The notes under the pieces were generated by a model. It worked only from the letters and a program-made list of their open reading frames with translations. It searched no databases and had not been told where the DNA came from. Shown here piece by piece: positions 1 through 9,449 of a stretch of DNA of 64,000 nt (position 1 is the first letter of the stretch; each line of letters begins with the position of its first letter). Source of the DNA: Algoriphagus lutimaris (GTDB taxonomy: Bacteria; Bacteroidota; Bacteroidia; Cytophagales; Cyclobacteriaceae); contig NZ_JAFIDJ010000001.1 in the NCBI RefSeq assembly GCF_017051705.1, positions 248,001 through 312,000 on the forward strand. The letters run 5' to 3'. Position numbers and translations under genes: made by a program.

Positions 1-1
1 T

Positions 2-107
2 GTCCGATTGCGACCAAAAACACCTATTAGCGGACAAATGAGTTTAGGGTAAATGGCTTTTTAACCAGTAATTAGGGCGTTTTATTCTACTGGCACTTTC
101 TATGCAA
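2..107 (+). promoter_or_regulatory. Sigma-54-like promoter with upstream operator (element 1)
   Basis: The -24/-12 promoter is TGGCAC at 91-96 with GC at 104-105, giving the canonical GG-N10-GC spacing. It is the only one of nine elements in the window with the canonical -12 GC. Upstream lie GTCCG (2-6), four bases, then CGACCAAAA (11-19), which is the left half of the shared operator. The right half is degenerate, and an extra CGGACA sits at 31-36. The window starts here, so further upstream sequence is unseen. It should drive the permeases at 202 and 2669. Confidence 0.75.
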
Positions 108-201
108 CTTTTTCAATCCTAAGTGCATCTCTTTTAGTAGAAAGCTAAACCAACTTTATAAGATACTTCAACAAGTTCTTTTCAACTTACGACGCCTTGC
201 C

Positions 202-2565
202 ATGTTTAAAAACTACTTTAAAATTGCTTTAAGAGGTTTTGCCAAGCATAAGCTTACTTTTTTCATCAACCTCTTTGGTCTTTCTCTTGGCCTTTGGGCC
301 GCTATCCTAATAGGGCTATGGGTTAACTCTGAGTTGACCATCAACAAAGAAATTCCCGAAGTGGGTCGAGTGTATCAGATGATGGAACATCAGTCTTATG
401 GATCAGATGTTTTTACCACGAACTCAACCCCTGGAGTATTGGCAGAAAGTATGAAAGAAAGCTTGGCAGAAGTGGAACTCGCCTCTACTTATACCTGGAT
501 GGAAAATTTACTCTTTGTACAAAAGGATCAGCGCATTAAACTTGAAGGGTTGTTTGCTATGCCGGATTTTTTAAAAATCTATGATTACGGGGTCATCGAA
601 GGTGATCTGAACAGCATGTTGACGGAAAACAACCATGTGATCTTGTCTGAAAGTGGTGCGATCTCGCTTTTTGGCAGAACAGATGTAGTAGGAGAGGATG
701 TGGAGATCAAAGGGGGAACTGAAACACAAAACTTTATTGTACAAGGAGTAGTGAAGGATTTTCCTGCCAGTTCCACTATTAAGTTTGATTTTTTGCTTCC
801 CTATTCCTGGTTTTTTGCAGAAAACGACTGGTTAGAAGACTGGGGGAACAATGGTCCTCGTACAATCATCCGCCTTCGGGAAGGAGTGGATGGAGATGCC
901 TTTTCTGCAAGTGTAGAGAATTTTATTAAAGATCGAAATAAAGAGTCCAACGTTCGCCTTTTTGCCTACCCATTAGGAGATTTATACCTGCATGGTCAGT
1001 GGAAAGATGGACAACCAGTAGAAGGCAGAATCAAAAATGTGAAGCTTTTTGCCATGATCGGTTTATTCGTTTTGATCATTGCCTGTATCAATTTTATGAA
1101 CCTGAGTACGGCCAAATCACAAAAAAGAGCCAAGGAAGTGGGAGTAAGGAAAGTAGCTGGCGCCAACAAACAGTCTTTGGTGTATCAGTTTCTGAGTGAA
1201 TCTTTGCTAATTACTTTCTTTTCCGGAATTATTGCCGTGGTTTTGGTACAGGCTTCCCTGCCGATTTTCAATGATCTGACAGGCAAAGTCATATCCGTAC
1301 CTTATGGATCCTTTTATTTCTGGTTGCAGCTATTGATGATCATACTTTTCACTGGGATCGTGGCAGGCAGCTATCCGGCATTTTACCTTTCTGCCACCAA
1401 AGTAGTTTCTGTCTTTCGTTCTTTCACCAAATCTGGAAAAGGAGTGGTTATGGCCCGAAAAGGTTTGGTTTTGTTTCAGTTTATTCTTGCTACGATTTTG
1501 ATTGTTTCCACCTTAGTGGTGTATCAGCAAATCAATTACGCGATGAACCAGGATTTGGGTTATTCCAAAGACCAGCTGATTCAGGTTCCATTAGAAGGTA
1601 AGCTCAAGGAAAGCTTCGATGTATTTAAAACCGAATTGGAGAAAAATGAAAATATTGAGTCTGTGACTCGTTCATCCTTTGGCTTCCTTGGCAGAAACAA
1701 CAATACAGGTGGTGTTTCCTGGGAAGGAAAAGATCCGGAAAATGCAGCGCTATTTGAAGTTATCCGAGTGGATTATGATTTCTTGAAAACAGCAGGATTG
1801 GAATTGGTGCAGGGAAGAGGATTTGACCGAATGAATGGGTCGGATTCCACTTCGGGAGCTATTTTGAATCAGACGGCTTACGAATTGATGCAAAAGGATC
1901 ATGAAGGTTCTGAGTTTTTTAGGTTATGGGATGAGGAGCGTGCAATTACTGGAATTGTGAAGGATTTTCACTTCGAAAGTTTCCGTCAAAATGTGGCTCC
2001 TGCCATTCTCTTGCTTGATCCTAAAAATACCTGGCAAGGTTATATCAAGATGAATACCGATCAAATTCAGGAAACGATTGCCTACATGGAAAAAACTGCA
2101 ATAAACTTAAATCCGGAATTTCCTTTCGAGTATAGCTTTATGGATGAAAACTATGCCCGCTTGTATAGCGAGGATGTGAGATTGAGAGATTTAGCGCAAT
2201 ACTTCAGTATTCTGACGATTATTATTTCCTGTTTGGGACTTTTGGGATTGTCGGCACATATCGCTGAGCAAAAGACCAAGGAAATTGGTATACGAAAAGT
2301 CTTGGGAGCATCTACTTTTTCAATCCTTCAAGTCATCAATAAAGAGTTTATTTTGATTGTTTCCTTGTCTATTTTGATTGGATCAGGTATCGCGTTTTGG
2401 TTGATGCAGGACTGGCTAAATGGCTATCAGTATAAAATCAACTTCGAATGGTGGTTTATTCCTCTTGCGGCCATTACAATTATGGGGGTTGCTTTGATAA
2501 CGGTGACTTTCCAATCTCTGAAAGCTGCCCATTCCAATCCAGTGAAGGCGATTAAGAGCGAATGA
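202..2565 (+). CDS. FtsX/MacB-type ABC transporter permease, paralogue 1
   Basis: This is an inner-membrane permease of the MacB/FtsX superfamily. These proteins usually work with a LolD/MacB-like ATPase and couple ATP hydrolysis to movements of a periplasmic domain instead of moving a solute through the membrane. The 787-residue protein is an internal duplication. Each half has a membrane helix, a large periplasmic MacB_PCD-like domain and three more helices. The cytoplasmic coupling signatures are INFMNLSTAKS with KEVGVRKVAGA (from residue ~294) and CLGLLGLSAHI with KEIGIRKVLGAS (from ~676). The N-terminus MFKNYFKIALR and C-terminus NPVKAIKSE match the other paralogues. Sigma-54-like element 1 lies upstream, and 103 bp separate it from the next permease. 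The substrate is unknown. Confidence 0.93.
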   Translation: MFKNYFKIALRGFAKHKLTFFINLFGLSLGLWAAILIGLWVNSELTINKEIPEVGRVYQMMEHQSYGSDVFTTNSTPGVLAESMKESLAEVELASTYTWMENLLFVQKDQRIKLEGLFAMPDFLKIYDYGVIEGDLNSMLTENNHVILSESGAISLFGRTDVVGEDVEIKGGTETQNFIVQGVVKDFPASSTIKFDFLLPYSWFFAENDWLEDWGNNGPRTIIRLREGVDGDAFSASVENFIKDRNKESNVRLFAYPLGDLYLHGQWKDGQPVEGRIKNVKLFAMIGLFVLIIACINFMNLSTAKSQKRAKEVGVRKVAGANKQSLVYQFLSESLLITFFSGIIAVVLVQASLPIFNDLTGKVISVPYGSFYFWLQLLMIILFTGIVAGSYPAFYLSATKVVSVFRSFTKSGKGVVMARKGLVLFQFILATILIVSTLVVYQQINYAMNQDLGYSKDQLIQVPLEGKLKESFDVFKTELEKNENIESVTRSSFGFLGRNNNTGGVSWEGKDPENAALFEVIRVDYDFLKTAGLELVQGRGFDRMNGSDSTSGAILNQTAYELMQKDHEGSEFFRLWDEERAITGIVKDFHFESFRQNVAPAILLLDPKNTWQGYIKMNTDQIQETIAYMEKTAINLNPEFPFEYSFMDENYARLYSEDVRLRDLAQYFSILTIIISCLGLLGLSAHIAEQKTKEIGIRKVLGASTFSILQVINKEFILIVSLSILIGSGIAFWLMQDWLNGYQYKINFEWWFIPLAAITIMGVALITVTFQSLKAAHSNPVKAIKSE

Positions 2566-2570
2566 TTTTG

Positions 2571-2606
2571 ATGTAGGATTTATGATATAAGATGTAGGAT
2601 TTATGA
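2571..2606 (+). repeat. Short direct repeat after a permease stop codon
   Basis: The 15-base string ATGTAGGATTTATGA occurs at 2571-2585 and again at 2592-2606, a 21-bp period, directly after the stop codon of the upstream permease. It codes for nothing obvious. Similar low-complexity tracts follow the permeases ending at 19141 and 21687. Confidence 0.6.
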
Positions 2607-2668
2607 AAATGAATGTGAAATGTATTTAACGTAGAAATGCCCATTTAAACGCCCCAAACCCCAGAGCT

Positions 2669-5089
2669 ATGTTTAAAAATTATATTAAGATTGCCCTCAG
2701 AAATCTCTATAAAAACAAGGTCTATTCCATCATCAATGTGATGGGTCTGACCCTAGGTTTTCTTTGCTGCATGTTGATCATGCTGCATGTCAAAGATGAG
2801 CTTTCCTATGATAAATTTGTTCCAAACTATGAGCAAATACACCGAGTTGCATTGGAGCGGATTTATCCAGATCATGTAAATTTTTATTCCATTATTCCCC
2901 ATAGTTTTGCAGAGGTAATTCAAGAGGAAGTAAAAGGAGTATCGGATGCTATCCGGATTTTTAATTTTGGTGCTGGGAATGTAATTACCTATGAAGACAC
3001 TCCTTATGAAGAAGATTACGTGGCAGCTGCGGATTCTAATTTTTTCAATGTTTTTGATTTTGTGCTTTTAGAAGGGGATAAGGAGACGGCATTGGCGGAG
3101 CCTAATACTGTGGTGATTTCTAATTCGGCTTCCATGAAAATATTTAAAGGGGAGTCAGCTTTGGGTAAAACCATCAAGCAAGGGCAAACTGAATATGAGA
3201 TTACTGGAGTCATGGAAGATATTCCGGAAAATTCCCATATGAAATTTGATTACTTGGTATCCAGTACTTCCTTTCCTTTTATAAATCAGGATAATTATAC
3301 CTCCTTTTCTGCACATACCTATTTAAAATTGGATCCAAATGTATCGGCTAAATCCGTGGAAGATGCAATTCCTGGATTGGTGACCAAATATGCTTCGGGA
3401 CAAATTGAGCGGAATTTAGGGATCAGTTATGCGGATTACACAGCAGCAGGGAATGGCTATCGTTATTTCCTTCAGCCAGTGGCATCTATTCATCTGCATT
3501 CTAATTTGGAAGGGGAGTTTAAGGCCAATGGCAATTATTTATATGTGTATATTTTTATTTCCATAGCGGCTTTTATTCTAGTTTTAGCCTGCATCAATTT
3601 TATTAATCTAGCGACTGCCAGGTCTGCCGATCGTGCCAAAGAAGTAGGGGTGAGAAAAGCGATGGGTTCAGCAAGGAAGCAAATCATCACTCAGTTCTTA
3701 TTAGAGGCAGTTTTACTTACCATCGTCAGTTTAATGATTGGAATCGTTTTGGTCAGCTTTGCAGTTCCGTTTTTCAATAACCTAGCCCAAAAGTCCTTGG
3801 TGTTTGATTTTGCAGCCATGCTTTCATCCATTCCATTATTATTGATTTTCGGAGTGATTGTTGGCTTGTTGGCAGGATACTATCCCGCATTCCAAATTTC
3901 AAAATTCAATACGATCAGTATTCTCAAAGGAAAGCTGCAGACGGGTAAAGGCAATTGGCTAAGAAATGGTTTGGTGGTATTTCAATTCGGAATAGCCATC
4001 GTATTAATTTCCGGAACCCTGATCATCAATGATCAAATCCAGTTTATCCAATCCACCAGTTTGGGCTTCAATAAAGAAAATGTATTGGTTTTACAGCGGT
4101 TTGGTAATCAAGACAATCACAATGCTTTAAAGCAGGAGATAGAGAATTTACCAGGTGTGATTTCTGCAGGTAAAACGAGTACCATGCCTGGAAAAGGGAC
4201 ATTTGGTGTTCAATTTATGAAGCCAGGAGGCGGAGATGTACTGACCACCAAAGGTTTTTCTGCCGAAGCTGATTTCTTCAATACCTTAAAAATAGAAGCC
4301 TTGGAAGGACGGGTATTTGATGAAGATTTCAATGATTCACTTTCTTTGATTTTAAATAAGTCAGCTGTAAAAGTATTTTTTGGAGATGAAAACCCCTTAG
4401 GGCAGCGCCTGATGACGACTAATAACATCAATGGAGAAAATATTACCTCTGAGCTGACAGTGGTGGGAGTGGTCGAAGATTTTAATTTTGAATCTCTGCA
4501 TACGGTGGTGACACCATTGGCAATCTTCAATACCAAAAATCCCGCTGGTTTTACCAGTACACTCGCTATCAGGTTTGAGAATAGCCGCCAAAATGAAGTT
4601 TTAGGAGCGGTAGAAGAAAAATGGGCAAGCCTGTCAGATGGCCTTCCTCTTTCTTATTATTTCCTGGATAACGGCTTAGCAGAACTTTATAAAAACGAGC
4701 AAACCTCCAGTAAAATTTTAGGAGTGTTTTCCGTTTTGGCTATCCTAATAGCCTGTATTGGCTTATTTGGCTTAGCGGCCTATACGGCATTTCTCCGTAC
4801 CAAGGAAATTGGAGTCCGAAAGGTATTGGGAGCTTCCGTGGGTAGTATAGTATTCCTTTTGTCGATCAATTTTGCCAAACTGGTGGGGATTGCCTTTTTA
4901 ATTGCAGTGCCAGTAGCATGGTTTGCCATGGACGGTTGGCTGGATTCTTTTGCCTTCAAAATAGACTTGGGACTTTCAGTGTTTTTGGTAGCAGGGCTTT
5001 TGACTTTGGGGGTGGCCCTAATTACAGTAAGCTATCAAGCGATATCTGCTGCCATTGTGAATCCGGTGAAAAGTCTGAAAAGCGAATAA
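2669..5089 (+). CDS. FtsX/MacB-type ABC transporter permease, paralogue 2
   Basis: The 806-residue protein has the duplicated FtsX architecture. A first helix covers residues ~17-40, and a periplasmic domain runs to ~290. The first coupling signature (INFINLATARS, KEVGVRKAMGS) starts at ~307. The second periplasmic domain covers ~450-680, and the second signature (CIGLFGLAAYT, KEIGVRKVLGAS) starts at ~695. The protein ends in NPVKSLKSE. It follows permease 1 at 103 bp with no hairpin or TGGCAC box between them, so the two probably form one transcription unit from element 1. The next gene has its own sigma-54-like element. No ATPase is encoded nearby, so it must borrow one. Confidence 0.93.
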   Translation: MFKNYIKIALRNLYKNKVYSIINVMGLTLGFLCCMLIMLHVKDELSYDKFVPNYEQIHRVALERIYPDHVNFYSIIPHSFAEVIQEEVKGVSDAIRIFNFGAGNVITYEDTPYEEDYVAAADSNFFNVFDFVLLEGDKETALAEPNTVVISNSASMKIFKGESALGKTIKQGQTEYEITGVMEDIPENSHMKFDYLVSSTSFPFINQDNYTSFSAHTYLKLDPNVSAKSVEDAIPGLVTKYASGQIERNLGISYADYTAAGNGYRYFLQPVASIHLHSNLEGEFKANGNYLYVYIFISIAAFILVLACINFINLATARSADRAKEVGVRKAMGSARKQIITQFLLEAVLLTIVSLMIGIVLVSFAVPFFNNLAQKSLVFDFAAMLSSIPLLLIFGVIVGLLAGYYPAFQISKFNTISILKGKLQTGKGNWLRNGLVVFQFGIAIVLISGTLIINDQIQFIQSTSLGFNKENVLVLQRFGNQDNHNALKQEIENLPGVISAGKTSTMPGKGTFGVQFMKPGGGDVLTTKGFSAEADFFNTLKIEALEGRVFDEDFNDSLSLILNKSAVKVFFGDENPLGQRLMTTNNINGENITSELTVVGVVEDFNFESLHTVVTPLAIFNTKNPAGFTSTLAIRFENSRQNEVLGAVEEKWASLSDGLPLSYYFLDNGLAELYKNEQTSSKILGVFSVLAILIACIGLFGLAAYTAFLRTKEIGVRKVLGASVGSIVFLLSINFAKLVGIAFLIAVPVAWFAMDGWLDSFAFKIDLGLSVFLVAGLLTLGVALITVSYQAISAAIVNPVKSLKSE

Positions 5090-5106
5090 GGACTAAAAAA
5101 GCTAGT

Positions 5107-5211
5107 GTTCGCTCACGGTCAAAATCTGATTTGTGCGGACAAAATAAATACCATGAAGGTCCTTTTATTCAACTGAAAGGGCTTTTTGTCTCTTGGCACA
5201 GTCTCTGAATT
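5107..5211 (+). promoter_or_regulatory. Sigma-54-like promoter with upstream operator (element 2)
   Basis: TGGCAC is at 5194-5199 and TGAAT at 5206-5210, so the -12 position reads GA at the exact N10 spacing. The operator has GTTCG (5107-5111), four bases, then the left half-site CGGTCAAAAT (5116-5125). The right half is degenerate, with CGGACA following at 5136-5141. A weak hairpin (CCTTTT/GAAAGGG) followed by five Ts at 5161-5187 sits between operator and promoter. It should drive the head-GIN gene at 5243. Confidence 0.7.
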
Positions 5212-5242
5212 AGTGATGACAACCAACTAAACTAAAAACGTT

Positions 5243-5932
5243 ATGAAACTTTCAACTATATCTGCATTCGTGTTTATGCTTTTTTTGATGGGAGCTACTG
5301 CTCAGGCACAAACAGAAACTAGAGCGCCCGGAGACTTCACAAAAGTAAATTCTTCTGGATCTTGGGATGTATTTATCACATTAGGAGATAAAAACGAGGT
5401 GAAATTGGTTTCCAAAGGCTTTGATTTAGACCAAGTCATTACGGAAATAGAAGATGGAACGCTGGAAATTAAACTTGAAAAAGGCAGGCATACTAATGTG
5501 AATTTTACTGCCTATGTAACAGTCCGTGAATTGGAATCAGTTGGATTAAGTGGATCAGGACATATGGAAATTGAATCTGACATTTCATCCAGGTCATTTG
5601 CAATCGGAACTTCTGGTTCAGGAGATATTAAGATGCAACATCTTGAAGCAAGCTCTTTGTATGTAGGAATGAGTGGTTCAGGAAAAGTAATTATTGATGG
5701 AGGCTCTTGTGATGATGCTAATATTGGTCAATCAGGATCCGGTTCATTTGATGCTTTGGATTTAATGGCTGGAGATGTGAAAATTGGAAAATCGGGTTCT
5801 GGGGAAACATCGATAGGAGTAACAGGAGATTTAATAGTAGGTGCTTCTGGCTCGGGTAATGTATATATCAAAGGGAACCCTACCAGTCAATCTATTGGTA
5901 GTTTTGGATCAGCCAAAATCATTAGAAAATAA
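5243..5932 (+). CDS. Secreted head-GIN domain (DUF2807) protein
   Basis: The 229-residue protein begins with a signal peptide (residues 1-22, ending AQAQ). The mature part looks like the DUF2807 'head GIN' family of Bacteroidota. It contains six or more copies of a (T/S)SGSG motif spaced about 20 residues apart (for example LSGSGHMEI, TSGSGDIKM, MSGSGKVII, QSGSGSFDA), as expected for a parallel beta-helix-like fold with one turn per repeat. It has no lipobox. It lies 32 bp after the -12 box of element 2 and in front of permease 3, and it is a clear paralogue of the protein at 11611. The family is often called adhesin-like on weak grounds; a role in the periplasm or at the surface is inferred from the signal peptide. 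Confidence 0.88.
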   Translation: MKLSTISAFVFMLFLMGATAQAQTETRAPGDFTKVNSSGSWDVFITLGDKNEVKLVSKGFDLDQVITEIEDGTLEIKLEKGRHTNVNFTAYVTVRELESVGLSGSGHMEIESDISSRSFAIGTSGSGDIKMQHLEASSLYVGMSGSGKVIIDGGSCDDANIGQSGSGSFDALDLMAGDVKIGKSGSGETSIGVTGDLIVGASGSGNVYIKGNPTSQSIGSFGSAKIIRK

Positions 5933-5944
5933 GAATATCATGAG

Positions 5945-5986
5945 AGTTTGACTTGCTGCATAAAGGCAGCAAGTCAAACTTTTTTT
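5945..5986 (+). terminator. Rho-independent terminator after the head-GIN gene
   Basis: A perfect 15-bp stem (AGTTTGACTTGCTGC, 5945-5959, with its complement at 5966-5980) has a six-base loop and is followed by a T-run to 5986. It lies between the head-GIN gene and permease 3, so permease 3 either depends on read-through or has its own unrecognised promoter in the remaining ~20 bp. Confidence 0.9.
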
Positions 5987-6005
5987 AAAAATAACCCATT
6001 CGACT

Positions 6006-8432
6006 ATGTTCAAAAACTATTTCAAAATTGTTTTTAGAAACGCTAAGAAAAACCCATTGTATGTCTTCATCAATATTTTGGGGCTTTCTATCGGGATGGC
6101 AGTAAGTATTCTGATTTTTTTGTTTGTACAACATGAACTGAGCTACGATACCTACCACAGCAACTCAGATCGGATTTTTAGGATATCAAGAAGCTGGTAC
6201 AATGCGGATGGAGATGTGAGTTTACATTTAGGTCATGTAGCTGCTCCATTTGGACCATTGATCAAGTCTGATTTTGGAGATCAGGTTGAGGAAGTGGTCC
6301 GACTGACTAATAACGGATTGCTGATTCGGTCTGGAGAGAATTCCTTTATGGAAGATGAGTTTTTCTTTGCTGATCCCGAAGTTTTTGATGTGTTCTCTTG
6401 GAATATGATCGATGGAGATCCAAAAGCAGCATTGGAGTCAGGAGATGGGGTTTTGATTTCGGAGGATATGGCCAAAAAGTATTTTGGAAATTCCCCAGCT
6501 ATAGGTCAGGAATTAATTGGTGAAATTCAGGGGATGACCTTGACATTTCAGGTCAGAGGAGTTTTTGAAAATATTCCGGACAATACCCATATGCATCCGG
6601 ATTTCATTGCGACCATGAACCCCGTGATCCAGTTTTATGGAGGCTTGGAAGCTTTTATGAAGAACTTTGGGGGGAATAATTTTTCAACCTATGTATTGCT
6701 GAAAGAGGACTATGATTACAAAGCCTTAGAGTCCCAGTTACCAGCTTTGATTGATCGGAACATGGGCGAGGCGCAGGCAGGAGTACCTATGTCCAAAGTG
6801 ACTGAACTGCACTTGTGGCCCATTGAGGATATCCACTTATATTCTAATCTGGATTCAGAAATAGAAGCCAATGGTAATATTGACTACGTTTATGTGTATT
6901 TCGCAGTAGCTCTTTTCATTCTATTGATCGCCTGTATAAATTTCATGAATCTTTCTACGGCCAGATCCTCTTTGAGATCTATGGAAGTTGGATTGAGAAA
7001 AGTGATGGGCGCAGATCGAAGTAGGTTGGTCAACCAGTTTATGGGTGAATCCTTTGTGATGACATTTATTTCCTTGATTATCGCTGTTATTCTAGTCTAT
7101 ATTTTCCTTCCTCTTTTTTCAGATTTCACCCAAAAACAGCTGAGCCTTAATTTCATTGAAAACCCTGAATATCTCCTGGTTTTAGTAGGTTTGGCCATAG
7201 GAGTTGGACTTTTGGCAGGAAGTTACCCCGCGTTGTTTCTATCCGGATTTTCTCCCTCAAAGGTGCTGAAAGGAACCTTTAAAGCAGGGAAAGGACATGA
7301 GAATTTCCGATCAGTTTTGGTAGTGGGTCAATTTGCAATTTCAGTAATCTTGATAGTGGCAGTTATTGTGGTCGTTCGGCAATTGGATTTCATGCAATCC
7401 AAAGATCTTGGTTTTCAAAAAGATGATATAGTTGTATTACCTGCCAGTCCAGCCATTGTTGAAAATTATCAAATTATCAAAGACCGATTTTTGAACAACC
7501 CTGGAATTAGTGGAGTCACTATTTCTAGCAGAGTGCCTTCTGGAAGACTTTTGGATTCACAAGGAGGTAGTGCTGAGGTGAATGGAGAAATGTCCCAGTT
7601 GGATGTAAGAATTGCAGATATCCATGTAGGACATGAGTTTATTAAAACATATGGAATTCCGATCCTGGCAGGAAGAGATTTTGATTTCCAAATGGCCAGT
7701 GATTCCACTGAAGCGTTTATTCTCAACGAGGTGGCTATCCGTGATATAGGATGGTCAACTCCGGAAGAAGCAATCGGAAAGAAATTCAATTATGGAGGAA
7801 GAAATGGTTTTGTCACTGGAGTGATGAAAAACTTCCATTTCGAATCCTTACATCAACCGATTGTGCCCATTGTATTTATGATCACTCAGGACCGTTCCAA
7901 TCAAGTGAGTATCAAGATTGATGCTTCCCGACGAGAGGAGACCTTGACCTACCTCAAAGCTGAATGGGCTGATTTGAATCCTGGATTTCCTTTTGAACCA
8001 CGTTTTGTGGATGAGGGGTTTAACCGACAGTACGAGGCTGAGCAGCGAGTTAAAACAATTTTCACCTTCTTCTCTGCTTTAGCGGTTTTGATTTCCGTCT
8101 TGGGATTGCTGGGATTAACCACGTTTGCGACGGAGCAACGGACTAGGGAAATTGGAATTAGAAAAGTGATGGGAGCTGAAACCAGCAATATTCTGATATT
8201 ACTTGGTAAAGATTTTATGAAACTTGTATTGATTGGGTTTTTAATTGCAGTACCAATTTCTTGGTTTGGGATGGATAGCTGGTTGGAAGATTTTGCTTAC
8301 AAAATCGGGATCAATTGGACAATATTTCTTTGGGCGGGATTGATTGCAGGACTGATTGCAGCAGGAACCGTCATGATGCAATCCCTTAAAGCTGCATTAG
8401 CAAACCCCGTGAAAAGCATCAAAAATGAATAG
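6006..8432 (+). CDS. FtsX/MacB-type ABC transporter permease, paralogue 3
   Basis: The 808-residue duplicated FtsX permease carries its first coupling signature (INFMNLSTARS, MEVGLRKVMGA) at ~309 and its second (LGLLGLTTFAT, REIGIRKVMGAE) at ~698. The second motif has VLGLLG in place of the CLGL seen in most paralogues. The two periplasmic domains span roughly 45-285 and 455-680. The start ATG at 6006 lies 20 bp after a strong terminator, and no TGGCAC element occurs directly upstream, so it is probably expressed by partial read-through from element 2. A second terminator follows. Neighbouring head-GIN and permease genes suggest a shared envelope role. Confidence 0.93.
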   Translation: MFKNYFKIVFRNAKKNPLYVFINILGLSIGMAVSILIFLFVQHELSYDTYHSNSDRIFRISRSWYNADGDVSLHLGHVAAPFGPLIKSDFGDQVEEVVRLTNNGLLIRSGENSFMEDEFFFADPEVFDVFSWNMIDGDPKAALESGDGVLISEDMAKKYFGNSPAIGQELIGEIQGMTLTFQVRGVFENIPDNTHMHPDFIATMNPVIQFYGGLEAFMKNFGGNNFSTYVLLKEDYDYKALESQLPALIDRNMGEAQAGVPMSKVTELHLWPIEDIHLYSNLDSEIEANGNIDYVYVYFAVALFILLIACINFMNLSTARSSLRSMEVGLRKVMGADRSRLVNQFMGESFVMTFISLIIAVILVYIFLPLFSDFTQKQLSLNFIENPEYLLVLVGLAIGVGLLAGSYPALFLSGFSPSKVLKGTFKAGKGHENFRSVLVVGQFAISVILIVAVIVVVRQLDFMQSKDLGFQKDDIVVLPASPAIVENYQIIKDRFLNNPGISGVTISSRVPSGRLLDSQGGSAEVNGEMSQLDVRIADIHVGHEFIKTYGIPILAGRDFDFQMASDSTEAFILNEVAIRDIGWSTPEEAIGKKFNYGGRNGFVTGVMKNFHFESLHQPIVPIVFMITQDRSNQVSIKIDASRREETLTYLKAEWADLNPGFPFEPRFVDEGFNRQYEAEQRVKTIFTFFSALAVLISVLGLLGLTTFATEQRTREIGIRKVMGAETSNILILLGKDFMKLVLIGFLIAVPISWFGMDSWLEDFAYKIGINWTIFLWAGLIAGLIAAGTVMMQSLKAALANPVKSIKNE

Positions 8433-8453
8433 AAAGCATTGACTCTTAAAATT

Positions 8454-8492
8454 AAATGGGCTCACTTGTAAATTCAGGTGAGCCATTTTTTA
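8454..8492 (+). terminator. Probable terminator after permease 3
   Basis: ATGGGCTCAC and GTGAGCCAT pair with one bulged G around an 11-base loop and are followed by TTTTTATT. This closes the permease 3 unit before the Mla operon. Confidence 0.8.
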
Positions 8493-8681
8493 TTCTATAA
8501 ATCAGAAATTATAGAGGGAAAAATTCTCTAATTTTTTTGAATAGATTTTGGAGAAATTACTGAGTGAATAAACTTTTTTCTTCAAGTAAAGCTGATATAA
8601 ATCAGTTTTTTAGCAATTATTTCTCGTCATCTTTAATAAATACTTTTCTGAAATTATAGTTTCAAATTAACGACTTGGGTT

Positions 8682-9446
8682 TTGGATGTAATCAATTCGC
8701 CTTTTTTCAAAGAAGTAGGAGAAATAGCTAGGTTTACCGGAAGGTTTTTTAAACAGATCGTCAAACCAAAGCAGGAATATGAGGAATTTATAAATCAATG
8801 TTTCTGGATTGGCTATAAGACCTTCACCTTAGTAAGTATTACTGCTTTTATCATGGGGCTGGTACTCACGATCCAATCTAGACCTACATTGGTTGAGTTT
8901 GGTGCTGCTTCACTTTTGCCATCCATGGTTTCGGTATCCTTGGTTCGTGAAATTTCACCTGTCATCACTGCATTAATTTGTGCTGGGAAAATAGGTTCTG
9001 GAATAGGTGCAGAACTGGGTTCTATGCGGGTGACAGAACAAATTGATGCAATGGAAGTGTCAGGAACCAATCCATTTAAATACTTGGTAGTTACTAGGGT
9101 AATGGCTTCTACACTAATGGTTCCGATTCTTTCTATTTTAGCCATAGCTATTTCACTCTATGGAGGGTTTTTAGGAGTGAATTTGAAAGGTTCTGTGAGT
9201 TGGTCCCTTTATTGGTTTCAAGCTTTTGATGCCTTAACCTTCGGGGATTTTATCCCTTCATTGATTAAGACATTTTTCTTTGGTTTTGCTATAGGGATTG
9301 TAGGGTGCTATAAAGGATATAATTCTCAAAAAGGAACTGAGGGGGTAGGGAGGTCGGCTACCACTGCCGTGATAGTCGCGTCTTTAATGGTTTTTATTTT
9401 GGATTTGATTGCTGTTCAAATAACAGATCTATTAGGACTGACTTGA
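8682..9446 (+). CDS. mlaE: MlaE-like ABC transporter permease
   Basis: This is the permease of an MCE/Mla-type lipid transport system, which moves phospholipids between the inner and outer membranes. The 254-residue length is usual for MlaE. Hydrophobic segments occur near residues 45-70, 85-110, 145-175, 195-215 and 230-250. The MlaE-family stretch LVREISPVITALICAGKIG (~88-106) and GAELGSMRVTEQIDAMEV are clear. The start is a TTG (no in-frame ATG before residue ~59); an ATG at 8686 is out of frame, so the exact start is uncertain. It is followed at 3 bp by the ATPase and then the MCE protein, a standard three-gene order. Confidence 0.93.
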   Translation: MDVINSPFFKEVGEIARFTGRFFKQIVKPKQEYEEFINQCFWIGYKTFTLVSITAFIMGLVLTIQSRPTLVEFGAASLLPSMVSVSLVREISPVITALICAGKIGSGIGAELGSMRVTEQIDAMEVSGTNPFKYLVVTRVMASTLMVPILSILAIAISLYGGFLGVNLKGSVSWSLYWFQAFDALTFGDFIPSLIKTFFFGFAIGIVGCYKGYNSQKGTEGVGRSATTAVIVASLMVFILDLIAVQITDLLGLT

Positions 9447-9449
9447 GTT

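Noticed and set aside
4918-5208. 96-residue frame overlapping the end of permease 2 and element 2
   Set aside because: It lies out of frame inside the permease and then over the regulatory element; no protein-like composition.
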